Source: Pseudomonas sp. GM74
Lineage (GTDB): Bacteria > Pseudomonadota > Gammaproteobacteria > Pseudomonadales > Pseudomonadaceae
DNA length: 52,810 nucleotides
Direction of reading: 5' to 3'
NCBI RefSeq assembly: GCF_000282455.1
Contig: NZ_AKJG01000013.1
Location: forward strand, 1 to 52,810
How positions within the stretch are numbered: position 1 is the stretch's first letter; each line of letters opens with the position of its first letter. Position numbers and translations under genes: made by a program. The notes below the pieces were generated by a model. It made no database searches. It saw only the letters and a program-made list of their open reading frames with translations, and was not told where the DNA came from. Shown here in pieces: positions 6,934 to 15,942 of the stretch.

Positions 6934-8214
6934 TCAGCACACGGCGCGGGTGGCCGGTGCCAGGCAAATCACCTCAATGCGTGACTCAATCGCCTCGGCC
7001 AGACGCAACAGGTCGTTGCTCAGTTGCCCGTAGTGTTCGTTGAACAGCACGATGTGGCCGATGAATGAGAAGTTGTCCTTGATCTGCACGCTGACCGAGT
7101 CACCGACACGCTTGGCGTACTGCCCTTCCACCAGGTCGATACGCAGGGCGCGGGCCAGGGTCTCGATGTCAGGCGTCGCGCGCAGGATGCCGTCTGCCGG
7201 CGCCCTGAGCAGGCGAATGCCGCAGTAACCGCGAGCCACTGGTTCATGCTGCTCGGTCTTGCCTTCCACCGCCCAGCGCACCCAGCGTTCCCACGGATCG
7301 AAATTGACGAAGGCCTGCTTGGCCAGGTCCCAGATGTGCATGCCGCCGGGGCGCATGTTGGTCTCCACGGCGGAAGTCAGGTTGTCGCTGCGCAGGAACA
7401 CTTCGTTGTGCCAGGCCCCATTGTCCTGGGATACCAGACCCGACATATGTCGACCGGCTGCCATCAAGCGTGCCTGTACCTCAGCCGGAAGCGGTGCCGG
7501 TACGACTTGCTGGATTTCCGCGCGGTAGGCGCCTTCGGTGGTGGTTTTTTCCGTCACCCAGGTGCTGCCGGCCACGTAGTCCCAGCTGTATTCCCGGGCG
7601 TTCTGCACCAGCGCTTCAAGGACGATGCCGCCTTCGCGATAAGGCTTCAGGGCCAGCCAGGCGTCATCGCATTCCGAAGGGTGATGGATGACGCGACAGC
7701 CCCGGCTGGCGCCTTCGCAGGCCGGTTTGATGAAGGCCTTGCCGCCCAGTTCAACGACGCGCTGGCGCAGTTCCGCCAGGCTTTCGACTCGTGCGGAAAA
7801 CACCGGTCGGTATTCTTCAGGGGAGGTGCCGGCCGCCGCTTCGAGCCGGCGAAAGATCTGCTTGTCCAGCCCCGCCCGCGCTTCGTCCGGGGTAATGCCC
7901 GGCAGGCCGAAGTGGCTGGCCAGCGCTGCACCAAGCAGCACGCCGCGATCGGAGAACGGCAGTACGCCGATCAGTTTCCAGTTGTCGGCATTCAGACACC
8001 CCACCACCAGTTCAAGGGACGCCGCCACATCTTTTTCGGCCAGCGAAGTGCTGCAGACGTGATCGGCCACCTGGTCGTCATGGGGCTGAATTTTCTCGAC
8101 CAGCAGGATGAGCCTGGCGTTGTAGAGCGACTTGCACAGCTCGCGCAGTTTCTGGATATCGTGAACCCGATTGCCGTTGTAACCGACCACTACTACGCAT
8201 GAAGTCGTATTCAT
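6934..8214 (-). CDS. ATP-grasp ligase (carboxylate-amine ligase type)
   Basis: This 426-residue ATP-grasp protein has an N-terminal preATP-grasp domain (about 1-110), the ATP-binding lysine in FIKPACEGASRG (Lys163) and the Mg2+ site Glu271 with Glu284-x-Asn286 in VETNMRPGG. A C-terminal region of about 100 residues resembles that of L-amino-acid ligase/carnosine-synthase-like proteins. Such enzymes activate a carboxylate as acyl phosphate and join it to an amine. In the absence of NRPS modules this is the most likely bond-forming enzyme of the cluster, for instance making a dipeptide or amide. The ATG at 8214 follows a GGGGG stretch; an upstream in-frame start would overlap the exporter gene. 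The substrates are not readable. Confidence 0.85.
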   Translation of the reverse strand: MNTTSCVVVVGYNGNRVHDIQKLRELCKSLYNARLILLVEKIQPHDDQVADHVCSTSLAEKDVAASLELVVGCLNADNWKLIGVLPFSDRGVLLGAALASHFGLPGITPDEARAGLDKQIFRRLEAAAGTSPEEYRPVFSARVESLAELRQRVVELGGKAFIKPACEGASRGCRVIHHPSECDDAWLALKPYREGGIVLEALVQNAREYSWDYVAGSTWVTEKTTTEGAYRAEIQQVVPAPLPAEVQARLMAAGRHMSGLVSQDNGAWHNEVFLRSDNLTSAVETNMRPGGMHIWDLAKQAFVNFDPWERWVRWAVEGKTEQHEPVARGYCGIRLLRAPADGILRATPDIETLARALRIDLVEGQYAKRVGDSVSVQIKDNFSFIGHIVLFNEHYGQLSNDLLRLAEAIESRIEVICLAPATRAVC

Positions 8215-8257
8215 TAATGCCCCCGACCTGCAAAGTGAAAACCGCAACGGCGATGAC

Positions 8258-9358
8258 TCAGTCATGCAACGACGCATTGGATTTACGGTTGAGCCAGTAC
8301 CAGGCCAGGATCCCTCCGGCACCGATAACGGCCAGCACCAGCGCGTTGCAGGGCGCAGGCACCACCCGCATGATCAACACCGTCAACCCGGCCCCGACAC
8401 CCAGGGACACTTCCTTGACGAACATGTTGTTCTGCTTGACCGAGAAGTAATCGAGATAGCTGAACGCGCATTCGGCGATGGACAGCAGCGCCACCCAGAT
8501 CAACGCCCCGGCGAGGGTTTCGACGTGGAACGCGGCGGGCGAAGACAGCACGGCAAAGCCGCCGACGATGATCCCGATCACCGCCACGACCTTGAAGCGC
8601 CCGGTGCGCTCGATCAGCTTCATCACCGGCACCTGGGCAAACACCACCACGGCGCTGTTGAGGATCAGCATCAAGCCGTACCAGGCCGGCAGCTCGCCGG
8701 TCTTGAGCAGGATCGCCTGTGGCAGGATCGAGAACACCCCGAACAGCTTGATGCCCATGATGATGCCGGCGATCACCCACGGCAGTTTGTTGCCCCAGTT
8801 GCTGCCGACCTGATTGGCCGGGCGGGCCAGCACCGGTTCGGTGGTGAAGGTCGCGCCGAGGGCGATCGGCAGGCACAGCAACACAAAGGCCGCCGCACCG
8901 AGGAAAAACATCGTAGGCGTGAGCAACGGCGACAGCAGGATCAAACCGGCCACCAGGCTGCCCATGTTCATGGCCACGCGGTTGTAGGCCGCGCCTTCCT
9001 TGGTCTGGGCCGCTTCGCTCTTGATCAGGTAACCGGCAATGGCAATGCCGTAGGCAAACAGTGCGGCAGCAAACATCACCATGCCCTGGTTACTGGTGAT
9101 CGCCAGAAGCACCAGCCCGAGCCCTGCACACAGCAGCGTGACACTCAGGGAACGGCGGCCAAGCACCAGTAAAGTCAGGGGTAACAGCAGCAACAAGGCG
9201 CGATATCCAAGGGCCAGGATGCTGTTGGTGGCCGTGTCGAGCCAGACGTTGGCCTTGCCCAGCACCGCGAACAGCGAGACGGCGGTGATGATCCGGATCG
9301 TGAATAACCGCAGGTTTATGACCGGTTTGGCTACCGCGACCGTTGTTTCGACACTCAT
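8258..9358 (-). CDS. MFS transporter
   Basis: This is a polytopic membrane protein of about 366 residues with roughly 10-12 hydrophobic helices, consistent with a major facilitator superfamily transporter. It is somewhat shorter than typical (400 or more). The ATG at 9358 follows GAGGT. It is the first gene of the minus-strand cluster and is divergent from the MocR regulator, so it is presumably the first target of that regulator. Its position suggests export of the product or self-resistance; uptake of a precursor cannot be excluded. The short C-terminal tail is hydrophilic. Confidence 0.8.
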   Translation of the reverse strand: MSVETTVAVAKPVINLRLFTIRIITAVSLFAVLGKANVWLDTATNSILALGYRALLLLLPLTLLVLGRRSLSVTLLCAGLGLVLLAITSNQGMVMFAAALFAYGIAIAGYLIKSEAAQTKEGAAYNRVAMNMGSLVAGLILLSPLLTPTMFFLGAAAFVLLCLPIALGATFTTEPVLARPANQVGSNWGNKLPWVIAGIIMGIKLFGVFSILPQAILLKTGELPAWYGLMLILNSAVVVFAQVPVMKLIERTGRFKVVAVIGIIVGGFAVLSSPAAFHVETLAGALIWVALLSIAECAFSYLDYFSVKQNNMFVKEVSLGVGAGLTVLIMRVVPAPCNALVLAVIGAGGILAWYWLNRKSNASLHD

Positions 9359-9441
9359 GCAGCACCTCAGGAACCGGGTGAACGCCCGCCGACAAAGGCC
9401 GACATTCAGAAAAGTCTGTAAGGGCATGGTAGAGAGAGAGG

Positions 9442-9506
9442 CTTGTCCTGATCAGGGCAAGTTCGTATAGAATCCAACGAACTTTACTGCCGGAGAGACC
9501 AGTAAA
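9442..9506 (+). promoter_or_regulatory. Divergent control region with three inverted repeats and mocR promoter
   Basis: Three nested symmetric elements occur within 65 nt. One is a near-perfect 20-bp palindrome CTTGTCCTGATCAGGGCAAG (9442-9461). The second pairs AAGTTCG at 9459-9465 with CGAACTT at 9478-9484. The third pairs TTTACTG at 9483-9489 with CAGTAAA at 9500-9506 and ends at the regulator's start codon with its GGAGAG ribosome-binding site in the loop. A promoter for the regulator reads TTGTCC (9443-9448), a 17-bp spacer and TATAGA (9466-9471), so the palindrome covers the -35 region, fitting autoregulation. No clear promoter toward the MFS gene is seen, fitting activator dependence. 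Confidence 0.65.
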
Positions 9507-10925
9507 ATGCAGGTTCAACGCGCAGTCATTGCCGCCATTGAATTCCAGCCCGGCGCGCCGCTGGTGCAGCAGATCGTCGATCAACTGACCCAGGCGATCA
9601 GTACCGGTGGCCTGCCCCACGGCGCCAAGCTGCCGCCGATTCGCGAACTCTCCGACTTGATGAACGTGGGCAAGTCCACGGTGGTCGATGCCCTGGACCG
9701 CATGCGGGCCAAGGGGCTGGTGGTGTCTCGCCAGGGCTCCGGACATTACGTGCATCGCTCCGAAGCGGCGCTGAAAAGTGGCACCGGCCCGGATCTGCAA
9801 CCCCAGGACACCCTCAGCGTGATTCGTCGCGCCCTGCTGCTGGACAACGGCACGCTGCGTCCCGGCTGCGGTTTTCTGCCGACCTCGTGGCTACCCGCCG
9901 AAGAATTGCAGAAAGCCGTGCGCGCCACCCTGCGAGCAACATCGTTGCGCATGGGCGAGTACGGCGTGGCCGGCGGTTACTTGCCATTGCGTCAGGCCTT
10001 GCGGGTCAAGCTGGCCACCTTCGGCATCGAAGCGCCGGTGGACCAGATCATCACCACCGCCAATACCATGCAGGCCATCGACCTGCTGATGCGCCTGCTG
10101 GTCAAACCCGGCGACACCGTGTTGCTCGACGACCCCTGCTATTTCAACATGCACGCCAACCTGGCGTTGCACGGGGCCAAGGTCATCACCATCGCCCGGG
10201 ATTGCGACGGCATGGACCTCGACGCTTTCGAGCAACTGCTGATCGCCCACAAACCCGTGCTGTACATGACCAACAGCACGCTGCATAACCCCACCGGCCA
10301 CTCGTTCACCCCGGCCCAGGTCTACCGCTTGCTGGAGCTGAGTCACCGCCATGGCTTGCACATCGTCGAAGACGATCTGTACTGCGACATCCAGCAACGC
10401 CGCACCCCGCGCCTGGCCGCCAGCGGGCTGGACAATGTGAGTTATGTGTCGGGCTTCTCCAAGACCCTGACCGCCAACAGCCGCGTCAGCTACACCGTAC
10501 TGTCACCGCAACTGGCGGCACGCATGGTCGCGCTGAAAATGGCCTGCGGCGGGGTGACGTCGGAACTGGCGGAGCAGATCACCTGCACCATGCTCAGCGA
10601 CGGCAGCTATGCCAAGCATGCGCGGCGCACGGTGGATCGGTTGTATGAGTCCAATAGTCGTGTGGCCGGTTGGTTGGCGGAGGCTGGGTGCTCGCTTTCC
10701 TCGTTGCCCGGCGAAGGCGTGTTTATCTGGGCGCGGCTGCCAGACGGCTTGCATGCCGAGAACCTGGCTCGCCAAGGGCTGGAGAACAATATGGTATTGG
10801 CGCCGGGTACCTTGCTGAGCAAAGGGCCGAATGCCAGTCAGTTCCTGCGCTTCAACGTGGCGCACAGCGACAGCTTGCAGGTGCGCGAGCGGTTTTTCCG
10901 GTTGCTCGATAAACCACTTAAGTAA
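9507..10925 (+). CDS. MocR-type (GntR/aminotransferase fusion) regulator
   Basis: This 472-residue protein has an N-terminal GntR winged-helix domain (about residues 10-82, with GAKLPPIRELSDLMNVGKST in the recognition region) joined to a class I aminotransferase-like PLP domain (about 110-470). The PLP lysine lies in the GFSKTLTANSR segment. MocR proteins sense PLP adducts of amino compounds and act as regulators, not usually as transaminases. It is divergent from the MFS-led operon, 148 nt apart, and is the obvious cluster regulator; its effector may be the pathway product or an amino-acid precursor (inference). A REP element follows the stop. Confidence 0.9.
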   Translation: MQVQRAVIAAIEFQPGAPLVQQIVDQLTQAISTGGLPHGAKLPPIRELSDLMNVGKSTVVDALDRMRAKGLVVSRQGSGHYVHRSEAALKSGTGPDLQPQDTLSVIRRALLLDNGTLRPGCGFLPTSWLPAEELQKAVRATLRATSLRMGEYGVAGGYLPLRQALRVKLATFGIEAPVDQIITTANTMQAIDLLMRLLVKPGDTVLLDDPCYFNMHANLALHGAKVITIARDCDGMDLDAFEQLLIAHKPVLYMTNSTLHNPTGHSFTPAQVYRLLELSHRHGLHIVEDDLYCDIQQRRTPRLAASGLDNVSYVSGFSKTLTANSRVSYTVLSPQLAARMVALKMACGGVTSELAEQITCTMLSDGSYAKHARRTVDRLYESNSRVAGWLAEAGCSLSSLPGEGVFIWARLPDGLHAENLARQGLENNMVLAPGTLLSKGPNASQFLRFNVAHSDSLQVRERFFRLLDKPLK

Positions 10926-10941
10926 CTGACTGCCCTCAACC

Positions 10942-10970
10942 CTGTGGGAGCGGGCTTGCCCGCGAAGAGG
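10942..10970. repeat. Single REP element
   Basis: CTGTGGGAGCGGGCTTGCCC followed by GCGAAGAGGC, the common Pseudomonas REP core with a GCGGGC...GCCCGC stem. It lies just after the MocR gene. Confidence 0.8.
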
Positions 10971-10995
10971 CCATCACATCCAGCATCAATAATGA

Positions 10996-11025
10996 AAAAG
11001 CCCCGCGTTTAGTTTGAAACGCGGG
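10996..11025 (-). terminator. Intrinsic terminator of the LysE-family gene
   Basis: CCCGCGTTT at 11002-11010 pairs with AAACGCGGG at 11017-11025. A T-run follows on the minus strand, about 60 nt past the LysE-family stop codon. Confidence 0.75.
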
Positions 11026-11083
11026 ACCGTGGTTGCTTGAGGGGTATTAATTCGAATCAGCCAAGGCTAAGCGCTCAGCCCAC

Positions 11084-11689
11084 TCACATAAATTCTTCTG
11101 CCCTCAAAAATTCTTGTAGTTTCCATAAGGAGAAAACGATCAGACAAAGACCACTAAGCCAATTCAATGCGCGAATATTCTTCCTTCCACGCAACGCCCT
11201 TCCAACAACGTCTCCTCCCAGGACGTACAGCATCTGGCAGGCAAAACTACCGATAAAGAAACCGGTCAGGGAAAGCGGTACGTTAATCGTCACCCCGTCC
11301 GAATGATTAGCGATGACAAAAGAAGTGATTGCGACGATGGTCAGGGGATTGGTCAGTGTTAAAGCAAACACTGAGAGAAAACCTGACTGGCGCGAGTGGT
11401 TCATATCTGGATCTGAGTACACAGAAACCCTTACACCCAGATAGAACAGATAGACGATCGAGGCGATCGTCAACAGATCTAGATGCCTAAGTACAAATGC
11501 TTTAACGAGCGCTACACCCGCTAGCGCGACAGCCGAATACAGGGCATCTGCCAGTGCTGCACCCAATGCACCGGGAATCGCGCTTAATCGTCCATGCAAG
11601 ATGGACTGCCTCAATATGATTAGCGCAATAGGCCCGAACGATATCGACAGGACAATTGAAAAAACCAAAGACCGTTGAAAATCCTGCAC
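11084..11689 (-). CDS. LysE/RhtB-family amino-acid exporter
   Basis: This 201-residue membrane protein has about six hydrophobic segments and the LysE family pattern near the N-terminus (SISFGPIALIILRQSI). LysE/RhtB proteins export amino acids and relatives. It starts with GTG at 11689 after a GGGAG site. Base composition is clearly more AT-rich than the genes on both sides, suggesting separate acquisition. It lies between the MocR regulator and the cyo operon, with its own terminator. It may export or give tolerance to an amino-acid-like product of the neighbouring cluster, but it could be unrelated. Confidence 0.85.
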   Translation of the reverse strand: MQDFQRSLVFSIVLSISFGPIALIILRQSILHGRLSAIPGALGAALADALYSAVALAGVALVKAFVLRHLDLLTIASIVYLFYLGVRVSVYSDPDMNHSRQSGFLSVFALTLTNPLTIVAITSFVIANHSDGVTINVPLSLTGFFIGSFACQMLYVLGGDVVGRALRGRKNIRALNWLSGLCLIVFSLWKLQEFLRAEEFM

Positions 11690-11862
11690 CGGCTCACTCC
11701 CTGAATTTCGCCGCAGGCAAAATATCTGCAGGTCGAATGAACGGCAATGGCCGACTGATGAATAACTTTTTCATTCAGAAGATTCGCCACCCAAAAAGAC
11801 AAAATCCCTACAGACACAAAGCAGCGAATTATCCTCGCAAAATTCCTGATACACCGCGGCGC

Positions 11863-11960
11863 GGCCTTCGCGAGCAAGCCCGCTCCCACAGGGCTCAGCG
11901 TCGTGCTCGATATCAGCGATGACGCTAGTCCAATGTGGGAGCGAGCTTGCTCGCGATGGC
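11863..11960. repeat. REPIN: two inverted REP elements
   Basis: The left arm at 11863-11891 and the right arm at 11934-11960 are inverted copies of the GTGGGAGC...GCTTGCTCGCGA core, separated by about 42 nt. This is the usual REP doublet form in Pseudomonas intergenic DNA. Confidence 0.85.
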
Positions 11961-11990
11961 GGCAACTCGATTCATTTGAAAACCCCAATA

Positions 11991-12025
11991 AAAAGCCCCG
12001 CTCTTCTCTCGAAGGCGGGGCTTTT
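11991..12025 (-). terminator. Terminator of the cyo operon (bidirectional form)
   Basis: AAAAGCCCCGC at 11991-12001 pairs with GCGGGGCTTTT at 12015-12025. A/T tracts on both sides allow function on either strand. It lies about 20 nt past the cyoE stop. Confidence 0.9.
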
Positions 12026-12043
12026 CGTTACAGCATCTAAACC

Positions 12044-12931
12044 TTAAGGCGCGTACGTCAGCAGCAACTCCGTCGGCACTTTGAAGTCCAGAGACATCAT
12101 CACGCTCAACGCGGTAATGGTGAAGATCGAGAACACGAACAGCTTGCGTGCCCAGACCGTGTCATCCACTGCCTTGTAGCCGGTCCAGGCCATGTACAGC
12201 CAGTACATGCCCATGGCCGCGGCGACGGCGAGGTAGCTCATGCCGGCGTAGCCGCTGAAGGTCAGCATCAAGGTCGCCACGAGGAAGGCCAGGATGTAGA
12301 TCAGGATGTGCTTCTTGGCCACCTGGATGCCGCGCTTCACTGGCAGCACCGGAATCGATGCGGCCAGGTAATCGTTGAAGCGGAAGATCGCGATGGCGTA
12401 GGAATGCGGCATCTGCCACAGGCTGAACATCACCAGCAGGGTCAGTGCGGCCATGTCGAAGGTGTTGCTTACGGCGACGTAACCAATCACCGGCGGCATG
12501 GCACCCGACAGACTGCCCACCAACGTGCCGTGAACCGACTTGCGCTTGAGGTACAGGCTGTAGAAGCCGACGTAAATCACGAAGCCGATGACCGCGAACA
12601 AGGCGGCCAACGGGTTGGCCACCTTGTACAACAAGGCAACGCCGGCGACACCCAGGACGGTCGCATAGATCAGGGCCAGCTTCAGGGAGATCAAGCCCTG
12701 GACCAGCACCCGGTTCTTGGTGCGTTCCATCTTGATGTCGATGTCGCGGTCGATGCAGTTGTTGAACACGCAACCGGAGGCAACCACCAGGGACGTGCCG
12801 ATCATGGCGGCCAGGAAGATGGCCAGATCGACATGCCCTTTGGAGGCCAGGAAAAATCCGCCTGCCACAGAAAGCACGTTACCGAAAATGATCCCCGGTT
12901 TGGTGATTTGGATAAAGTGCTTGAGGGACAT
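12044..12931 (-). CDS. cyoE: Protoheme IX farnesyltransferase (heme O synthase)
   Basis: This 295-residue integral membrane prenyltransferase of the UbiA superfamily converts heme B to heme O for the bo3 oxidase. The Asp-rich prenyl-diphosphate motif is visible as [18 protein letters not shown] at about residues 57-74, with about nine membrane helices predicted by hydrophobicity. It is the last gene of the cyoABCDE operon, 11 nt after cyoD, which is the standard Pseudomonas order. A strong terminator follows. Confidence 0.96.
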   Translation of the reverse strand: MSLKHFIQITKPGIIFGNVLSVAGGFFLASKGHVDLAIFLAAMIGTSLVVASGCVFNNCIDRDIDIKMERTKNRVLVQGLISLKLALIYATVLGVAGVALLYKVANPLAALFAVIGFVIYVGFYSLYLKRKSVHGTLVGSLSGAMPPVIGYVAVSNTFDMAALTLLVMFSLWQMPHSYAIAIFRFNDYLAASIPVLPVKRGIQVAKKHILIYILAFLVATLMLTFSGYAGMSYLAVAAAMGMYWLYMAWTGYKAVDDTVWARKLFVFSIFTITALSVMMSLDFKVPTELLLTYAP

Positions 12932-12942
12932 GCGGACTTACC

Positions 12943-13278
12943 TCACTTCGCCATCATGAACGTGTGGATGCTGAACATGATCCACAGCGACAGGCCAACC
13001 AGCAGGACGATCACGATCGCGGCGAAAACAAACGCAATCACGTTGTTTCGCTGCGCGGCCGAACGGTCCAGGTGCAGGAAGTACACCAGGTGCACCAGCA
13101 CCTGGATGACTGCGAACGCGACGACGATCATCAGGGTGATCGACTTCGGCAACGTCGGGTACATCACCAGACCGAACGGAATCAGGGTCAGGATCACCGA
13201 CAGGATGAAACCGATGCCGTAGGACTTGACGCTGCCGTGACCGGCGTCGTGGCTGTCATGGGAGTGTGTGTTAGCCAT
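12943..13278 (-). CDS. cyoD: Cytochrome bo3 ubiquinol oxidase subunit IV
   Basis: This 111-residue protein has three hydrophobic helices after a short His/Asp-rich N-terminus (about residues 1-17), as in CyoD. Subunit IV is a small, non-cofactor subunit that helps assembly of the CuB centre. Its start directly abuts the cyoC stop codon, indicating translational coupling. Confidence 0.95.
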   Translation of the reverse strand: MANTHSHDSHDAGHGSVKSYGIGFILSVILTLIPFGLVMYPTLPKSITLMIVVAFAVIQVLVHLVYFLHLDRSAAQRNNVIAFVFAAIVIVLLVGLSLWIMFSIHTFMMAK

Positions 13279-13905
13279 TTACATAGTCCCCATCAGGTAA
13301 ACAACGGTGAATACGCAGATCCACACGACGTCCAGGAAGTGCCAGAACAGGCTCAGGCAGCTCAGACGGGTCTTGTTGGTCGCCGTCAGGCCGTTTTTCT
13401 GCACCTGATACATCATGATCGCCATCCAGATCAGACCGCTGGTCACGTGCAGACCGTGGGTGCCGACCAGGGTGAAGAACCCGGACAGGAAGCCGGAACG
13501 GCTAGGGCCGTAGCCTTCGGAGATCAGTACGTGGAACTCGTTGATCTCCATGCCGATGAAGCCGGCACCGAACATGAAGGTCATGGCCAGCCAGCCCAGG
13601 ACCTGCTTCTTGTTGCCCTTGAAGAACGCCAGCATGGCGAAGCCGTAGGTGATCGAACTGAACAGCAGCAGAGCGGTTTCGCCCAGTACGTATGGCAGTT
13701 CGAAGATGTCGTGGCCCGACGGGCCACCCGCTACGTTGTTAACCAGTACCGCGTACGCCGCGAAGATCGACGCAAACAGAATGCAGTCGGTCATCAGGTA
13801 GAGCCAGAAACCGAATACGGTCATCTCGCCCGAGTCGTGGTGATGGTCATCATGCCCATGTCCATCGACATGGGTGTGTCCAGCATTGGTCACTAAGTTC
13901 GACAT
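13279..13905 (-). CDS. cyoC: Cytochrome bo3 ubiquinol oxidase subunit III
   Basis: This 208-residue membrane protein has about five helices and is homologous to heme-copper oxidase subunit III. The cytoplasmic N-terminus is unusually rich in histidine ([15 protein letters not shown], about residues 9-23), a plausible metal-binding tail sometimes seen in pseudomonad CyoC. It lies 3 nt downstream of cyoB and abuts cyoD. Confidence 0.95.
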   Translation of the reverse strand: MSNLVTNAGHTHVDGHGHDDHHHDSGEMTVFGFWLYLMTDCILFASIFAAYAVLVNNVAGGPSGHDIFELPYVLGETALLLFSSITYGFAMLAFFKGNKKQVLGWLAMTFMFGAGFIGMEINEFHVLISEGYGPSRSGFLSGFFTLVGTHGLHVTSGLIWMAIMMYQVQKNGLTATNKTRLSCLSLFWHFLDVVWICVFTVVYLMGTM

Positions 13906-13908
13906 GGT

Positions 13909-15939
13909 TTAAGCCTGTTCCAACGAGGTTTCAACACGGGTGGCGGTGGCCGGGATTTTCCCTGCCGCTACCAGACGCTTGTGCTGCTCGGCTTCGATGC
14001 GCTCGATCACGTCGACCGGCACCATATAGCCTTGATCATCACGGGCCGCGTGGATCACGAAGTAGATCACGGTGCCGGCCAGGCTAGCGATTGCCAGCCA
14101 CCAGATGTGCCAGATCATCGCAAAACCGAACACGGTCAACAGCGCGCCCATGACCACACCGGTGGCGGTGTTGTTTGGCATGTGGATCGGCTCGTACCTG
14201 GCCGGAGCCTTGTACGCGGTGCCGTTTTCCTTGGCTTCGGTGAACGGGTCGACTACGTCGGCTTTTGGCAGCACGGCGAAGTTGTAGAACGGAGGTGGCG
14301 ACGAGGTCGACCATTCCAGGGTGTGTGCATTCCACGGGTCGCCGTGTTCGCACATGTTTTCCGGCTTGTTGCGGTCACGCACGCTGACGTAAAGCTGGAT
14401 CAGCTGGCAAGCGATACCGACAGCGATCATCACCGCACCGAACATGGCGACGTACAGGTACGGTACCCACTCAGGGTTAGTGGTGGCGTTCAGGCGACGG
14501 GTCATGCCCATGAAGCCCAGAGCGTAGAGCGGCATGAACGCGACGAAGAAGCCGCTGATCCAGAACCAGAATGCTGCCTTGCCCCAACCTTCGTGCAGCT
14601 TGAAGCCGAACGCTTTAGGGAAGTAGAACGCGAAACCTGCGATGTAACCGAATACTGCACCGCCGATGATCACGTTGTGGAAGTGCGCGATCACGAACAG
14701 GCTGTTGTGCAGAACGAAGTCGGCACCCGGGATGGCCAGCAGTACGCCGGTCATGCCACCGATGGCGAAGGTCACCATGAAGCCCAGGGTCCACAGCACC
14801 TGGCTGGTGAAACGCAGGCGGCCCTGGTAGATGGTGAACAGCCAGTTGAACAGCTTCACGCCCGTCGGGATGGAAATCAGCATCGTCGCCAGACCGAAGA
14901 AGGCGTTGACGCTGGCACCCGAACCCATGGTGAAGAAGTGGTGCAGCCAAACCATGAAGCCCAGGATCGAGATCGCGCCCGATGCGTAGACCATCGAGTG
15001 GTGGCCGAACAGTTTCTTGCCGGTGAAGGTCGAGATGACTTCGGAGAAGATACCGAACGCTGGCAGGATCAGGATGTACACCTCAGGGTGACCCCATGCC
15101 CAGAACAGGTTCACGTACATCATCGGATTGCCACCAAGTTCATTGGTGAAAATGTGGAAATCCATGTAGCGGTCAAGCGTCAGCAGTGCCAGGGTAGCGG
15201 TCAGGATCGGGAACGAAGCCACGATCAGGACGTTGGCCCAGGTGCAGGTCCAGGTGAAGATCGGCATGTCCATCAGCTTCATGCCGGGGGTACGCATTTT
15301 CAGCACGGTGGCCAGGAAGTTGACCCCCGTCAGCGTCGTACCCAGGCCCGATAGCTGTAGCGCCCAGATGTAGTAATCCATCCCCACGCCAGGGCTGTAT
15401 TGCAGGCCCGACAGCGGCGGATAGGCAACCCAGCCGGTCTTGGCGAATTCGCCGACGCCCAGGGACAGGTTGATCAGCACCACGCCGGAAACCAGCAGCC
15501 AGAAGCTCAGGGAGTTCAGGAAAGGGTAGGCAACGTCACGCGCGCCGATCTGCAGCGGCACTGCAAGGTTCATCAGGCCGGTGAAGAATGGCATCGCCAT
15601 GAAGATGATCATGATCACACCGTGAGCGGTGAAGATCTGGTCATAGTGTTCAGGTGGCAGGTAGCCAGGCGAACCCTCGGTGGCCATGGCCAGCTGGGTA
15701 CGCATCATGATGGCGTCGGCAAAACCGCGCAGCAGCATGACCATGGCGACGATGATGTACATCACGCCGATTTTCTTGTGGTCGACCGACGTCAGCCACT
15801 CGGTCCACAGGTAGGTCCACTTCTTGAAGTAGGTGATTGCAGCGAACAGCGCCAGACCACCGAGCGCGATCATGGCGATGGTCACCATTACGATCGGCTC
15901 GTGGAACGGGACTGCTTCCCAACTTAATTTACCAAACAT
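13909..15939 (-). CDS. cyoB: Cytochrome bo3 ubiquinol oxidase subunit I
   Basis: This 676-residue catalytic subunit reduces O2 to water at the heme o3-CuB centre and pumps protons across the inner membrane. The heme-copper signature motifs are present: [14 protein letters not shown] with the His-Tyr pair of the CuB site, the downstream HHFF pair of CuB histidines, and HFHNVIIGG with the heme histidines. The length matches E. coli CyoB (about 660). It lies 3 nt after cyoA. Confidence 0.97.
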   Translation of the reverse strand: MFGKLSWEAVPFHEPIVMVTIAMIALGGLALFAAITYFKKWTYLWTEWLTSVDHKKIGVMYIIVAMVMLLRGFADAIMMRTQLAMATEGSPGYLPPEHYDQIFTAHGVIMIIFMAMPFFTGLMNLAVPLQIGARDVAYPFLNSLSFWLLVSGVVLINLSLGVGEFAKTGWVAYPPLSGLQYSPGVGMDYYIWALQLSGLGTTLTGVNFLATVLKMRTPGMKLMDMPIFTWTCTWANVLIVASFPILTATLALLTLDRYMDFHIFTNELGGNPMMYVNLFWAWGHPEVYILILPAFGIFSEVISTFTGKKLFGHHSMVYASGAISILGFMVWLHHFFTMGSGASVNAFFGLATMLISIPTGVKLFNWLFTIYQGRLRFTSQVLWTLGFMVTFAIGGMTGVLLAIPGADFVLHNSLFVIAHFHNVIIGGAVFGYIAGFAFYFPKAFGFKLHEGWGKAAFWFWISGFFVAFMPLYALGFMGMTRRLNATTNPEWVPYLYVAMFGAVMIAVGIACQLIQLYVSVRDRNKPENMCEHGDPWNAHTLEWSTSSPPPFYNFAVLPKADVVDPFTEAKENGTAYKAPARYEPIHMPNNTATGVVMGALLTVFGFAMIWHIWWLAIASLAGTVIYFVIHAARDDQGYMVPVDVIERIEAEQHKRLVAAGKIPATATRVETSLEQA

Positions 15940-15942
15940 CGT

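Larger units (their letters stand above)
11690..12043. other. Intergenic region without genes
   Basis: These 354 nt hold the presumed promoter of the LysE-family gene (AT-rich, no convincing -35/-10 pair identified), a REPIN at 11863-11960 and the cyo terminator at 11991-12025. No credible ORF was found. Confidence 0.7.

Noticed and set aside
32..10925. Assignment to the mgo/pvf (leudiazen-type) or fluopsin pathways because of the AurF homologue
   Set aside because: No NRPS is present and the other enzymes (KamA, TauD, ATP-grasp, class IV aminotransferase) do not match those sets.
9507..10925. Reading the MocR protein as an ordinary aminotransferase
   Set aside because: A GntR winged helix is fused at the N-terminus and the gene is divergent from the operon, the usual arrangement of a regulator.
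13981..15354. Plus-strand ORF of 457 codons opposite cyoB
   Set aside because: Shadow of cyoB; composition of Gln, His and Asp is typical of antisense translation.
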